A stretch of DNA of 64,000 nt from Boseongicola aestuarii (lineage in GTDB: Bacteria > Pseudomonadota > Alphaproteobacteria > Rhodobacterales > Rhodobacteraceae), in contig NZ_FXXQ01000002.1 in NCBI RefSeq assembly GCF_900184815.1, positions 310,001-374,000 of the forward strand, written 5' to 3'. Shown here one piece after another: positions 1 to 9,067 of the stretch. The notes under the pieces are model-generated. The model worked only from the letters and a program-made list of their open reading frames with translations. It made no database searches and was not told the origin of the DNA. The translations under genes and the position numbers were made by a program. Every line of letters begins with the position of its first letter. The stretch's first letter is position 1.

Positions 1-1122
1 CAGGATGAGATGCTTTGCGAGCTGGAAACCGACAAGGTCTCGGTCGAAGTGCCGGCACCGGCGTCTGGTATCCTTGGCGAGATTCTGGCTGCAGAAGGTG
101 CAACCGTCGAAGCCGGCGGAAAGCTGGCGGTGATATCGTCCGGCAACGGCGCAGTTGCGCCTTCCGAACCCGGAGGTCCCGACGTGGCGGCTTCGAAGGC
201 GCCCGACTCTGCAGCCGCGGGTAAGGGACGCGATGTGGAAGACGCGCCCTCAGCCAAAAAGATGATGGCCGAAAAAGGTTTGTCATCGGATCAGGTGACC
301 GGCACGGGTCGTGACGGCCGCGTAATGAAAGAAGACGTTCAGAAAGCCCTGACAAGTCCGACACCTCCTGCAGCCGCCCCTGCACCGGCAGCTCCGCGTG
401 GTCCGGTCGCAGCCGAAGATGCCGGTCGCGAGGAACGCGTGAAGATGACTCGTCTGCGTCAGACCATCGCGCGTCGCCTCAAGGATGCGCAGAATACGGC
501 CGCCATGCTGACGACCTACAACGAGGTCGACATGTCTGCGACGATGGCCTTGCGCAAAGAGTACAAGGAGCTTTTCGAGAAGAAACATGGTGTGAAGCTC
601 GGGTTCATGTCGTTCTTCACCAAGGCCTGTGCCCATGCCTTGAAAGAAGTCCCCGAGGTGAACGCCGAGATTGACGGCACGGACGTCGTTTACAAGAACT
701 TCGTCCATATGGGAATCGCGGTCGGCACTCCGAATGGGTTGGTCGTGCCGGTCGTGCGCAATGCCGACCAGATGTCGTTCGCCGAAATCGAAAAGAAGAT
801 CAACGAGTTGGGCGCGCGCGGTCGCGATGGCAAGTTGTCGATGGCAGAAATGCAGGGTGGCACCTTCACGATATCGAACGGAGGTGTGTACGGCTCGCTT
901 ATGTCGTCGCCAATCCTGAACCCGCCGCAATCGGGTATCCTCGGCATGCACAAGATCCAGGAACGCCCCATGGTCGTGAACGGCGAGATCGTGATCCGCC
1001 CAATGATGTATCTGGCGCTGTCTTATGACCACCGGATCGTTGACGGCAAAGGTGCCGTGACCTTCCTTGTGCGCGTGAAAGAAGCGCTTGAGGATCCGCG
1101 CCGGTTGCTTATGGATCTGTAA
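1..1122 (+). CDS. odhB: Dihydrolipoyllysine succinyltransferase, E2 of 2-oxoglutarate dehydrogenase (5' truncated)
   Basis: E2 transfers the succinyl group from lipoyl-lysine to CoA in the TCA-cycle 2-oxoglutarate dehydrogenase complex. The reading frame is open from base 1, so the true start lies upstream. The lipoyl domain begins inside the window with ETDKV (lipoyl lysine at visible codon 12). A Pro/Ala linker and an E3-binding domain (about codons 80-118) follow, then the catalytic domain ending in the DHRIVDG active-site motif (His at about codon 344) and a typical C-terminus. The lpdA gene downstream supports OdhB rather than a pyruvate or branched-chain E2, although those families are close. 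Confidence 0.93.
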   Translation, partial: QDEMLCELETDKVSVEVPAPASGILGEILAAEGATVEAGGKLAVISSGNGAVAPSEPGGPDVAASKAPDSAAAGKGRDVEDAPSAKKMMAEKGLSSDQVTGTGRDGRVMKEDVQKALTSPTPPAAAPAPAAPRGPVAAEDAGREERVKMTRLRQTIARRLKDAQNTAAMLTTYNEVDMSATMALRKEYKELFEKKHGVKLGFMSFFTKACAHALKEVPEVNAEIDGTDVVYKNFVHMGIAVGTPNGLVVPVVRNADQMSFAEIEKKINELGARGRDGKLSMAEMQGGTFTISNGGVYGSLMSSPILNPPQSGILGMHKIQERPMVVNGEIVIRPMMYLALSYDHRIVDGKGAVTFLVRVKEALEDPRRLLMDL

Positions 1123-1126
1123 AGGG

Positions 1127-1468
1127 ATGGCCTGGCCAGGAACACGATTTGGCAGCGCGGCGATCATGATCGCGCTGCTGGGCGTCTACGCGACGATGTT
1201 CGCGCATTCGACCTTTGACGTGTTCGACTTGCCCTTGTGGATCGGACTCTTGGAAATGCCAATCACGCTATTGCTGATCTATGCAATTTGGGCGGCATGG
1301 CAGAAACAGTCGCGCAAGGCCGCGATGGCGGTGGTCGTGGCGATGCTCGGGTTCTACGGCGTTCACGGCTACTTGTTGTTTGACGTGCCGTTGGCCTTCA
1401 TCGTCGTTACCGTTGCAGCACTGATCATCCTCGTCACCTTGCCAAGTGCATGGGCGCAAGGGTGGTGA
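1127..1468 (+). CDS. Small integral membrane protein of unknown function
   Basis: About 113 residues with three to four hydrophobic segments (roughly residues 9-27, 33-55, 63-82 and 86-104). I do not recognise a characterised family. It starts at an ATG only 4 bases after the odhB stop; a longer in-frame start would overlap odhB. The 3' end overlaps the following lipoprotein gene by 19 bases, so it is probably co-transcribed with odhB and lpdA. A role in TCA-complex function is not shown; the position alone suggests co-expression. Confidence 0.7.
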   Translation: MAWPGTRFGSAAIMIALLGVYATMFAHSTFDVFDLPLWIGLLEMPITLLLIYAIWAAWQKQSRKAAMAVVVAMLGFYGVHGYLLFDVPLAFIVVTVAALIILVTLPSAWAQGW

Positions 1469-1800
1469 CAGCCGCCGTTCGCATATCCCTGGCCATTGCG
1501 CTCCTCGCACTGGCGGGTTGCGCCGCACCCGTCGTCGAGCCCGCGGCAACCGCCCGTCATGTGCCCTCAAATGTTGCCTACGGAAACGATGGCGCGCGTA
1601 TGCACCTCTTCATATTCGATCCAAATGAGCCCCGCTCCCTGGCAGACCGCAAGGCAATCGCGCGTCGCACTATCGCGCTTGAGCCAAGCTGCGCCTGGGT
1701 CGATGCACCCGACGACGTGCTGATCGAAGCAACGAACTCTCAAGGTGCGCGCTTTATCGAAACGATGCTTGTCGCTCCGCTCAGGTGTTCACGCGCATGA
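1450..1800 (+). CDS. Small predicted lipoprotein
   Basis: A 116-residue protein with an N-terminal hydrophobic stretch ending in a lipobox (LAGC, Cys about residue 24). It is therefore predicted to be exported and lipidated. The mature part is about 90 residues, with two further cysteines near the C-terminal half (EPSCAW and PLRCS) that could form a disulfide in the periplasm. No family recognised. It overlaps the upstream membrane-protein gene and precedes lpdA by 78 bases, so it sits inside the odhB-lpdA unit. Confidence 0.65.
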   Translation: MGARVVTAAVRISLAIALLALAGCAAPVVEPAATARHVPSNVAYGNDGARMHLFIFDPNEPRSLADRKAIARRTIALEPSCAWVDAPDDVLIEATNSQGARFIETMLVAPLRCSRA

Positions 1801-1878
1801 TTATTCACCTGTTTGAAAATATCCTGGGGGGCAAGGGGGCAAAGCCCCCAGCCTCGTCAAATTGCAAAGGAAAACCCA

Positions 1879-3267
1879 ATGGCAAATTATGATGTAATCA
1901 TCATCGGCAGCGGACCCGGCGGCTATGTCTGCGCTATTCGATGCGCTCAGCTGGGGTTGAAAACGGCCTGTGTCGAAGGACGCGAAACCCTTGGGGGAAC
2001 CTGCCTCAACGTCGGTTGTATCCCGTCAAAGGCAATGCTGCACGCCACCGAAATGCTGCACGAGGCCGAGCATAACTTCTCGAAAATGGGTCTTGGCGTC
2101 GCCAAACCCAAAGTCGATTGGAAAGCCATGCTCGCCTACAAGCAAGACACGATCGACGCCAACACAAAGGGCATCGAATTCCTGTTCAAGAAGAACAAGG
2201 TGGACTGGCTGAAAGGCTGGGGCTCGATCCCGGAGGCCGGCAAGGTCAAAGTTGGCGACGACGTTCACGAGGCCAAGCACATCGTGATCGCAACCGGTTC
2301 GGATGTTTCCACTTTGCCGGGTGTCGACGTAGACGAGAAGGTCGTCGTGTCCTCTACCGGTGCTTTGGAGTTGGGCAAGATCCCCAAGACCATGGTGGTG
2401 ATTGGCGCCGGTGTGATCGGGCTGGAATTGGGTTCGGTCTACAGCCGTCTTGGCGCGGATGTGACGGTGATCGAATATCTCGACGTGATCACGCCGGGGA
2501 TGGATGCGGAAATTCAGAAGACCTTCCAGCGGATTTTGAAAAAGCAGGGCTTGAAGTTCATCATGGGGGCTGCGGTGCAGGGCGTTTCCGCGACCAAGAC
2601 CAAGGCGAAGGTGACCTACAAGCTGAAGAAAGACGATAGCGAGGCGACGATTGATGCCGACACGGTTCTGGTTGCCACGGGCCGCAAGCCTTACACGGAC
2701 GGACTGGGGCTGGCTGAGCTTGGAGTCAAGATGTCCGAGCGCGGGCAGGTTATGACAGACGCGCATTGGGCGACCAATGTGAAGGGCATCTACGCCATCG
2801 GAGACGCAATCGCGGGACCGATGCTAGCGCACAAGGCCGAGGACGAGGGCATGGCCGTCGCCGAGACAATTGCCGGCCAGGCCGGGCATGTGAATTATGG
2901 TGTCATTCCGGGCGTGATCTATACGCATCCTGAAGTCGCCAATGTCGGGCAGACAGAGGAGCAGTTGAAGGAGGCGGGCCACGCCTACAAGGTCGGCAAA
3001 TTCTCATTCATGGGCAATGGTCGCGCCAAGGCGAATTTCGCCGCCGATGGTTTCGTGAAAATCCTTGCGGACAAGGAAACCGACAGGATTCTGGGCGCGC
3101 ATATCATCGGGCCAATGGCCGGTGATCTCATTCACGAGATTTGTGTCGCCATGGAGTTCGGAGCTGCGGCCGAGGATCTTGCACGGACCTGCCACGCACA
3201 TCCCACCTATTCCGAGGCTGTCCGGGAGGCCGCTTTGGACTGTGGAGATGGTGCCATTCACGCGTGA
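1879..3267 (+). CDS. lpdA: Dihydrolipoyl dehydrogenase (E3)
   Basis: FAD- and NAD-dependent enzyme that reoxidises dihydrolipoamide in the 2-oxoacid dehydrogenase complexes. The 462-residue length is normal. It shows the N-terminal FAD GxGxxG (IGSGPGG), the redox disulfide in [10 protein letters not shown] (Cys42 and Cys47), the NAD fold ([12 protein letters not shown]), the second FAD motif (YAIGDAI) and the C-terminal catalytic HPTYSE (His441, Glu446). I chose the ATG at 1879, where [10 protein letters not shown] begins directly at the FAD fold and AAGGAAAA lies upstream. A longer in-frame start at 1813 would add 22 uncharacteristic residues. Confidence 0.95.
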   Translation: MANYDVIIIGSGPGGYVCAIRCAQLGLKTACVEGRETLGGTCLNVGCIPSKAMLHATEMLHEAEHNFSKMGLGVAKPKVDWKAMLAYKQDTIDANTKGIEFLFKKNKVDWLKGWGSIPEAGKVKVGDDVHEAKHIVIATGSDVSTLPGVDVDEKVVVSSTGALELGKIPKTMVVIGAGVIGLELGSVYSRLGADVTVIEYLDVITPGMDAEIQKTFQRILKKQGLKFIMGAAVQGVSATKTKAKVTYKLKKDDSEATIDADTVLVATGRKPYTDGLGLAELGVKMSERGQVMTDAHWATNVKGIYAIGDAIAGPMLAHKAEDEGMAVAETIAGQAGHVNYGVIPGVIYTHPEVANVGQTEEQLKEAGHAYKVGKFSFMGNGRAKANFAADGFVKILADKETDRILGAHIIGPMAGDLIHEICVAMEFGAAAEDLARTCHAHPTYSEAVREAALDCGDGAIHA

Positions 3268-3644
3268 TGGGTTTGGGGCGATACGGATCCGTCGTTCGAC
3301 GATCCCGATCTCTTTGAAAAACGCGAAGATGGGATTGGTGGAATTATTGCGTGGCACGCATTTTTGTCTGTGATGGCCAGCGCCAGTCTGGCGGCACCTA
3401 AAGTTCGTCGCCCAATCGCACCAGCATTTGCACGGCTCCGCCTTTGCAGGCCGGCCTCTGGTGCAATTCGGTGTGGAGGGTGCCATGAGTTCTCGGTTTG
3501 GGGAAGAAACCAAGGCCAGAGCCGCACCACCAATTCGGTATCGTATCGAATTCGAATCAGGTTTTTGCAATTGCGTTTTGCCGCAGGACAGGGCTTGCTA
3601 ATATTGGTAAACCAAAGTGACCACTGCTCAATTGGAATGACCCC
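3268..3644. other. Intergenic region between lpdA and lldD
   Basis: No convincing gene in 377 bases; the open frames here have no recognisable protein content. The stretch holds a 13-base inverted repeat CGCCAGTCTGGCG (3381-3393), a long-range repeat GCACCAG/CTGGTGC (3418-3424 and 3458-3464), a 10-base palindrome TCGAATTCGA (3546-3555) and the lldD control region at its right end. No clear T-tract terminator follows lpdA. Confidence 0.5.
3599..3615 (+). promoter_or_regulatory. Candidate lldD control site: -10-like element and TTGGT-N2-ACCAA operator
   Basis: TAATAT (3599-3604) resembles a sigma-70 -10 box. It abuts an inverted repeat TTGGT-AA-ACCAA (3604-3615) that ends 29 bases before the lldD start. 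TNGT-N-ACNA repeats are the usual operators of FadR-subfamily GntR repressors such as LldR or PdhR, so a lactate- or acid-responsive repressor is plausible. The corresponding regulator gene is not adjacent. The -35 match (TTGCCG at 3578, 15-base spacer) is poor. Confidence 0.4.
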
Positions 3645-4808
3645 ATGCCAATAATCACCGAGATCGCGGACCTGAAACGCATTTATAAGCGGCGCGTGCC
3701 GAAGATGTTTTATGACTATGCCGAGAGCGGTAGTTGGTCCGAGCAGACGTTTCGCGAGAACACGAGTGACTTCGACAAGATCCGGCTTCGGCAGCGGATT
3801 GCGAAGGATATGGACAACCGCTCGATCAAAAGTCAGATGATTGGCGAAGACGTGTCGATGCCGGTTGCCTTGGCGCCTGTTGGCTTGACGGGGATGCAAA
3901 GCGCGGACGGCGAGATCAAGGCGGCGAAGGCCGCTGAAAAGTTCGGTGTGCCGTTTTGTTTGTCGACTATGTCGATCTGTTCGATCGAGGATGTGGCGGC
4001 GCATACGACCAAGCCCTTCTGGTTTCAGGTCTACACACTGAAAGACGACGATTTCATGGGGCGTCTGTTCGAGCGAGCGCGGGCGGCGAACGTCTCGGCG
4101 ATGGTGATAACGGTCGATTTGCAGGTTCTGGGGCAGCGGCACAAGGATTTGAAGAACGGGCTGTCTGCTCCGCCGAAGCTGACGATCAAATCTGTGGCGA
4201 ACATGATGACGAAGGTCACTTGGGGTCTGGAAATGCTTCAGACCAAGCGGCGGTTCTTTGGAAATATCGTGGGACATGCCAAGGGGGTGTCGGACCCGTC
4301 GTCATTGTCATCCTGGACGGCGGAGGCGTTCGATCCGTCGCTTGATTGGGATCGCATCAAGACGTTGATGGAGATGTGGGGAGGCAAGGTCATCCTGAAG
4401 GGTATTCTGGATGTTGAGGACGCAAAGAAGGCGGTCGAGGTCGGTGCGGATGCGATTGTCGTGTCCAACCATGGCGGGCGGCAATTGGATGGGGCGTTGA
4501 GTTCTATCCGGATGCTGGAAGATATCGTCAAAGAGGTCGGAGACAAGACTGAGGTTTGGCTGGATAGCGGAATTCGCAGCGGTCAGGACGTGCTGAAAGC
4601 CGTCGCAATGGGGGCCAAAGGCGTGATGATCGGGCGTGCCTGGGTGTATGGCTTGGGTGCGATGGGCGAGAAAGGTGTGACAAGCGCTTTGGAGGTGATT
4701 CACAAGGAGTTGGATGTGTCGATGGCGCTGTGCGGAAAGCGTGACATTCAGGATGTGGATCGCGATATCGTTTTGGTGCCGAAGGGATTCTCGGGGGACT
4801 GGGCTTAG
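3645..4808 (+). CDS. lldD: FMN-dependent L-lactate dehydrogenase (alpha-hydroxy acid dehydrogenase family)
   Basis: Oxidises L-lactate to pyruvate with FMN, passing electrons to the quinone pool at the inner membrane face. 387 residues, the family length. The FMN/substrate signature SNHGGRQLDG is present with the catalytic His at residue 276, followed by the phosphate-binding region WLDSGIRSGQD and GAKGVMIGRAW. The N-terminal DYAESGS and ALAPVGLTGM segments are also typical. No strong ribosome-binding site is visible before the ATG. Related alpha-hydroxy acid oxidases and (S)-mandelate dehydrogenase cannot be fully excluded, but LldD is the closest match. Confidence 0.85.
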   Translation: MPIITEIADLKRIYKRRVPKMFYDYAESGSWSEQTFRENTSDFDKIRLRQRIAKDMDNRSIKSQMIGEDVSMPVALAPVGLTGMQSADGEIKAAKAAEKFGVPFCLSTMSICSIEDVAAHTTKPFWFQVYTLKDDDFMGRLFERARAANVSAMVITVDLQVLGQRHKDLKNGLSAPPKLTIKSVANMMTKVTWGLEMLQTKRRFFGNIVGHAKGVSDPSSLSSWTAEAFDPSLDWDRIKTLMEMWGGKVILKGILDVEDAKKAVEVGADAIVVSNHGGRQLDGALSSIRMLEDIVKEVGDKTEVWLDSGIRSGQDVLKAVAMGAKGVMIGRAWVYGLGAMGEKGVTSALEVIHKELDVSMALCGKRDIQDVDRDIVLVPKGFSGDWA

Positions 4809-4976
4809 GGTCCGAAGCACCGGCTTTGGCGACTTTCACTTGGTTTCGGCGGTATTGTTGCTGAAACGCGCTTGAATGCCACGCTTGCGACCCAAAATAC
4901 GTCGATTTGTCGGCATGTTCTTGCCGCAATTCATGCTGGGAAGTATTTTGTGCCTATGATGAGTGGTACGTTTCAT

Positions 4977-5522
4977 ATGTCTGTGAAAAGGCTCTTTGCC
5001 TTACCGCTGGTGGCTTTGGTCGCCGGGACTGTGTCTGCCTGCGCAGGGCAGGATGACGTTGAATTCGCGGATGAAACCGATGTTTTGGTCGCCGCGACTA
5101 CTGCGCTGTTTGAAAGCGTCGAGGCCACGCCGGCTTCGGGCGGGATTGAGTTGCGTCTGGATGGCGTAGCGATCCCGGCAAGTGCGACGCCCGGGCCTGA
5201 CATCAGCGAAGCCTTTCCGGCCGAGTTTGGACCTGTGGCGCATCTGACCGCGTATCGGATCAACTGGTATCCCGTCGACCGTCTGCTGGGAGCCGTGGAT
5301 TTCATGGGAACATATGACCGCAATCGCGGGCTGGTTTGCGGCTATGTCACCTGGGATCTGAGCAATCCGGACGACCCGCAAATCGATCAGTTGGTCGCAA
5401 ATTACGTCGACCTGAAGTTGCTGGCACAGCGCCACCCCGGGGCGACGCATGCCGCATTGCTTGATGCAAACTGTGCTTACGGCGAGATCGAGCCGAATTT
5501 CACGGTGTTCGACCCGGCCTGA
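4977..5522 (+). CDS. Predicted lipoprotein of unknown function
   Basis: 181 residues starting at an ATG that places a canonical signal peptide (MSVKRLFALPLVALVAGT) and lipobox VSAC at the N-terminus. An upstream in-frame start at 4872 would add 35 residues ahead of the signal, so it is unlikely. The mature domain is acidic and contains two cysteines (GLVCGY and DANCAY) that may pair. I do not recognise the family. It is a single gene running convergently into the O-acetyltransferase gene, with the last 23 bases overlapping. Confidence 0.65.
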   Translation: MSVKRLFALPLVALVAGTVSACAGQDDVEFADETDVLVAATTALFESVEATPASGGIELRLDGVAIPASATPGPDISEAFPAEFGPVAHLTAYRINWYPVDRLLGAVDFMGTYDRNRGLVCGYVTWDLSNPDDPQIDQLVANYVDLKLLAQRHPGATHAALLDANCAYGEIEPNFTVFDPA

Positions 5523-6126
5523 CGGGGTCTTTTTCCGGAATTTCGCGAATGACCCGCGCGGGGGAGCCGCCTGCAAGCACGCGGGCGGGCAAGGATCGTG
5601 TCACGACGCTTCCGGCGGCGACGGTAGTGCCTGCGCCGATGGTGACGCCGCCCAATATGATGCTGCCTGCCCCTATCCAGCAATGATCTTCGATGGTGAT
5701 GGGATGGTTGATCGCCACTGCGTTTTGAAAGTCGCCGGTATGCGTGTCGGTCAGAAAACGTTCTTCTGGCACAAGCGGGTGCCCGGCGGTCAGTATCATC
5801 ACTCCAGGACCAATTGCGCAAAAATCGCCGATTCTGACCATGGCACCGTCAAGGATGGTACAATTTGAATTGATATAGACCGCTTTGCCAATGGAAAGGT
5901 GGCGGCCGTACTCAATGCGGATTGGGGGCACAACCATGCCGCCTCCAAAGTGTTGTAAGAACTCCTGAAGAATTTCCGCACGCTCCGCCATGGCGCTGTA
6001 GGGCGTTGTGTTCAGTCGCGCGCAGGTTTCGCTCGCTACGACCTGCATCGCTTCAAGTTCAGCATCCGGAACTAAGTAATATTGCCCGGCCAACATCCTG
6101 CTGTAACCGCTTTCCGTGTCGTGCAT
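5500..6126 (-). CDS. Sugar O-acetyltransferase of the maltose/NodL type (hexapeptide repeat)
   Basis: Predicted to transfer acetyl from acetyl-CoA to a sugar hydroxyl. 208 residues: an N-terminal Mac domain (YSRMLAGQYYLVPDAEL), then left-handed beta-helix hexapeptide repeats ending in the IGAGSIILGGVTIGAG pattern typical of LbH acetyltransferases. The likely catalytic His lies in ILTAGHPL. I chose the internal ATG giving MHDTESGYSRM, because the 20 residues added by a longer start do not fit the family. It is divergent from the L25 gene. The acceptor sugar is unknown. Confidence 0.78.
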   Translation of the reverse strand: MHDTESGYSRMLAGQYYLVPDAELEAMQVVASETCARLNTTPYSAMAERAEILQEFLQHFGGGMVVPPIRIEYGRHLSIGKAVYINSNCTILDGAMVRIGDFCAIGPGVMILTAGHPLVPEERFLTDTHTGDFQNAVAINHPITIEDHCWIGAGSIILGGVTIGAGTTVAAGSVVTRSLPARVLAGGSPARVIREIPEKDPVRPGRTP

Positions 6127-6204
6127 GACCTGCCCCACTTTTCCTGTTCTGTGATCGATGAATTCAGAGAAAAGCCGGACCGGCAAGGATTATCACGATT
6201 CCTC

Positions 6205-6233
6205 TTTCCAAAACGAGAATCGCTCGCTATAGG
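6205..6233 (+). promoter_or_regulatory. Candidate sigma-70 promoter for the L25 gene
   Basis: TTTCCA (6205-6210) and TATAGG (6228-6233) are separated by exactly 17 bases and lie about 60 bases before the L25 start, in the divergent intergenic region. Each box matches the consensus at four of six positions. Found by eye only. Confidence 0.4.
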
Positions 6234-6295
6234 CAGCCACTCATGAGCGGACACCCTTGGAGGCCGCTCGCAACGCAGAAAATTTGGAGATACCC

Positions 6296-6958
6296 ATGGC
6301 TGGTGAGATTCCTGATCTTAACGCTATGGTACGGACGGGGACAGGCAAGGGGGCCGCTCGTCAAGCTCGTAGAGACGGGCTCGTACCTGGCATCGTATAC
6401 GGCGGCGGCGCAGACCCCGTAGCGATCAACATCCCTTACAACGTACTGTACAAGAACCTGAAAGCCGGGCGCTTTCTGGCGACGCTTTATAACCTGAAGG
6501 TTGAAGGCCACGACGACGTGCGTGTCATCTGCCGGAACGTTCAGCGGGATGTGGTGAAGGATCTTCCGACACACCTCGACCTGATGCGTCTGAAGCGGAC
6601 ATCGAAGATCGCGCTGTATATTCCTGTCGAGATCGTGGGCGAAGAGGAATGCCCTGGTATCCGCAAGGGTGGCGTGTTGACGATGGTACGCCCCGAGGTC
6701 GAACTGGTTGTGACGGCTGGCGATATTCCTGAGAAGGTTGTCGTATCCGTTGCAGGCATGGAAATCGGCGACACAGCTACGATTTCGATGGTTGATATGC
6801 CAAGTGGCGCGAAACCAACGATCGACCGCGACTTCGTGATTGCCAACATTCAGGCGCCTTCTGGTCTTGCCTCGCAGGCGGACGAAGACGAGGATGAAGT
6901 TGACGCGGATGAAGTTCCGACAACTGGTGACGAAGAAACAGAGGGCGGCGAGGAGTAA
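6296..6958 (+). CDS. rplY: 50S ribosomal protein L25 / general stress protein Ctc
   Basis: Binds 5S rRNA in the large ribosomal subunit. 220 residues: the N-terminal L25 domain (about 1-95, with [23 protein letters not shown]) and the C-terminal TL5/CTC beta domain (about 96-185), then an acidic tail rich in Asp and Glu. This long two-domain form is usual in Alphaproteobacteria. The start is the ATG preceded by TTTGGAGA; an upstream TTG would add 13 residues. In many relatives pth follows directly, but here the gene ends in a terminator and a lactonase-like gene comes next on the opposite strand. Confidence 0.95.
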   Translation: MAGEIPDLNAMVRTGTGKGAARQARRDGLVPGIVYGGGADPVAINIPYNVLYKNLKAGRFLATLYNLKVEGHDDVRVICRNVQRDVVKDLPTHLDLMRLKRTSKIALYIPVEIVGEEECPGIRKGGVLTMVRPEVELVVTAGDIPEKVVVSVAGMEIGDTATISMVDMPSGAKPTIDRDFVIANIQAPSGLASQADEDEDEVDADEVPTTGDEETEGGEE

Positions 6959-6983
6959 TCTCCCCGCGCGGTCAAGGTTTAAA

Positions 6984-7012
6984 GGGCGGTGCCAGGTGCG
7001 CCGCCCTTTTTC
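6984..7012 (+). terminator. Rho-independent terminator after rplY
   Basis: A 9-bp stem, GGGCGGTGC (6984-6992) paired with GCGCCGCCC (6998-7006) including one G-T pair, with a five-base loop. It is followed at once by a run of T residues. Because the lactonase-like gene ends on the minus strand at 7012, the hairpin may act for both convergent genes. Confidence 0.85.
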
Positions 7013-7809
7013 TATCTGGCAACGTCTTTTGAAGGACCGGCATCGAGCCGGTGGATGAAATCGTCCAGCTCGCTTGGGAAATAGTTTCGCACCAGCGGAT
7101 CGTGGCCCGGGATGATCAGGTTCGGAGAGCTGGCCAGCGTTTGCAGCGTGGTAAATCCGTTCAGCATGTCTTCAAGGTCGACGACAATGGGGAACGGCTT
7201 GGCGGCCCAGAGATTCTCGTAGAAGTGCGAGGCATCGGAGGCCAGCACCAACCACCCTGCCCGCGTTTTGACGCGGACACACTGGAGGCCTCGGCTATGA
7301 CCTCCGATCTTGTGGACAGTGACACCGTCTGCGATCTGGCCGTCACCGTCGTGGAACGTGACCTTGCCGGAATAGAGCCGTGTGATCGCTTCGCAAATGT
7401 GGCCGGCGGTAAACGGCATTTTCAGGGTGCCGTGGCACATGCAGGGTCCGGTGGCATAGGCCATTTCCGCTGCCTGCATATGAAGCCGGGCGTTGGGAAA
7501 GAGGTGCAGACCGCCAGCGTGATCATAATGTAGGTGGGTGACGATCATTTGAGTGATGTCTTCAGGTTTGAGGCCGAAAGGTGCGAGGGCCGCGCCGGGA
7601 TCGCGGCGGATGGGGCGGTCGCGCGCTTTGGCTTCGGCGTCGTCATAGCCGCAATCGACAAGGATGAACTCGTCGCCTGACCGCAGGAGCCACATGAAGT
7701 AATCCATCTCGTGCGGCGCATCGTGGTTGTCGTCGAAGATGAAGCTGTCGGCGCGGGTGCGCGCACTGCGATCCGCGTATTTGATCGAAAAGACTTCCCA
7801 TTCGGACAT
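7012..7809 (-). CDS. Metallo-beta-lactamase-fold lactonase (N-acyl homoserine lactonase-like)
   Basis: 265-residue zinc hydrolase of the AttM/AiiA-type branch. The HxHxDH motif is intact (HLHYDHAGG, His92, His94, Asp96, His97), with further metal-ligand regions GGHSRG, SDASHF and IPGHDP. The family includes quorum-quenching lactonases but also lactonases for sugar lactones or gamma-butyrolactone. The start ATG is preceded by AAAGGAG at good spacing. It is divergent from a Gfo/Idh oxidoreductase gene. Oxidation of a sugar by that enzyme would give a lactone, so a catabolic lactonase is at least as likely as signal degradation. Confidence 0.75.
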   Translation of the reverse strand: MSEWEVFSIKYADRSARTRADSFIFDDNHDAPHEMDYFMWLLRSGDEFILVDCGYDDAEAKARDRPIRRDPGAALAPFGLKPEDITQMIVTHLHYDHAGGLHLFPNARLHMQAAEMAYATGPCMCHGTLKMPFTAGHICEAITRLYSGKVTFHDGDGQIADGVTVHKIGGHSRGLQCVRVKTRAGWLVLASDASHFYENLWAAKPFPIVVDLEDMLNGFTTLQTLASSPNLIIPGHDPLVRNYFPSELDDFIHRLDAGPSKDVAR

Positions 7810-7957
7810 TCGGTGTTCTCCTTTGGGCGAAGGTGCCACGACGATCATGCCAGCCCTGCCCTGCGCGGCAAGAAAAACCTTTGTCTTGCAAGGGTCCGGT
7901 GTTGACAGTTGGGTGACTGAACAAGACGCTTGGAGCGTCATTCGGAGGGAAATCGAC

Positions 7958-8977
7958 ATGGAAGACACTGGATCATTGCGGGTAGCGATGGTGGGGGCCG
8001 GGTATTTCAGCCAATTCCATGTGGACGCCTGGGGGCGGATGCCGCGGGCGGATCTGGCCGGGGTCTGTGACCGAAATCTTGCTGCGGCCGAGGCCACCGG
8101 CGCCCCTGCGTTTGATGATCTTGAAGCGATGCTTGCGGCGGTGTCTCCGGACATTCTGGACGTAGTAGTGCCACCAGTCACACATGCGGAAACGCTGCGG
8201 ATCGCTTTTGCGCATGGGGTGAAACACGTCATTTGCCAAAAGCCGTTCTGTCGGACTTTGGATGAGGCAAAGGTCATTGCTGCCGAGGCCGAAGCGACGG
8301 GTGTGACGTTGATTGTGCATGAGAATTTCCGTTTTCAGCCTTGGTTCCGGTTCATCAAAGGTGTACTGGAGTCCGGTGAGCTGGGGGAGTTGCAGCAGGT
8401 GTCGTTTCGCTTGCGTCCCGGCGATGGTCAGGGGCCGCGGGCCTATCTGGATCGCCAGCCGTATTTCCAGAAAATGGAGCGATTGCTGATCCATGAAACG
8501 GCTGTCCATTTCATTGATACATTTCGCTATTTGCTGGGGGATCCGACAGCGGTCTATGCGGATCTGCGGAGGCTCAATCCGGTGATTGCGGGTGAGGATG
8601 CAGGCTTTTTCATCATGGATCATCCAAACGGGGTTCGGTCGTTGTTCGACGGCAATCGCCACATTGATCATATCGCTACGAACACGCGCTGGACGATGGG
8701 CGAAGCCCTTGTTGAAGGCACGAAGGGTGTCTTGGAATTACTGGGCGACGGAACGGTCTGGAAGCGGGAGTTTGGGTCTTTGGAACGCGCGCTGGTGTTC
8801 ACTCCCACGACGGAGGGGTTTGCTGGCGACTGCGTTTACGCCTTGCAGGAGCACGTCGTCGCGGGGGTTCTGGATGGGGCGCCATTTGAGAACCTGGCCC
8901 GCGAATACCTGACGATCGTTACAATCGAAGAAGCCGTTTACCGGTCGGACGCAGAAGGCTGCAAGCTGACGCTTTGA
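7958..8977 (+). CDS. Gfo/Idh/MocA-family NAD(P)-dependent oxidoreductase
   Basis: 339 residues. The N-terminal Rossmann motif is VGAGYFSQFH (residues 12-21). The family EKP motif appears as QKP (residues 94-96), keeping the Lys-Pro. The C-terminal substrate domain carries LLIHETAVHFIDTFRYLLG, where the His is the usual catalytic residue. Members oxidise sugar or cyclitol hydroxyls. The start is the ATG after TCGGAGGGA; a longer frame back to 7727 overlaps the divergent lactonase gene and lacks family sequence. An aldehyde dehydrogenase gene follows 90 bases later on the same strand. Confidence 0.85.
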   Translation: MEDTGSLRVAMVGAGYFSQFHVDAWGRMPRADLAGVCDRNLAAAEATGAPAFDDLEAMLAAVSPDILDVVVPPVTHAETLRIAFAHGVKHVICQKPFCRTLDEAKVIAAEAEATGVTLIVHENFRFQPWFRFIKGVLESGELGELQQVSFRLRPGDGQGPRAYLDRQPYFQKMERLLIHETAVHFIDTFRYLLGDPTAVYADLRRLNPVIAGEDAGFFIMDHPNGVRSLFDGNRHIDHIATNTRWTMGEALVEGTKGVLELLGDGTVWKREFGSLERALVFTPTTEGFAGDCVYALQEHVVAGVLDGAPFENLAREYLTIVTIEEAVYRSDAEGCKLTL

Positions 8978-9067
8978 TATGGCGCGATTGCGACGCGAAG
9001 GGGCGCAGACGGGCTTGCGATGAGCCGCCCGGGCGGTGCCTCGTATGGGAAGAGCGCGGAGATTGGC

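Noticed and set aside
3258-4277. Long minus-strand open frame opposite lldD
   Set aside because: Shadow of the FMN dehydrogenase gene; the peptide has no recognisable motif and no ribosome-binding site.
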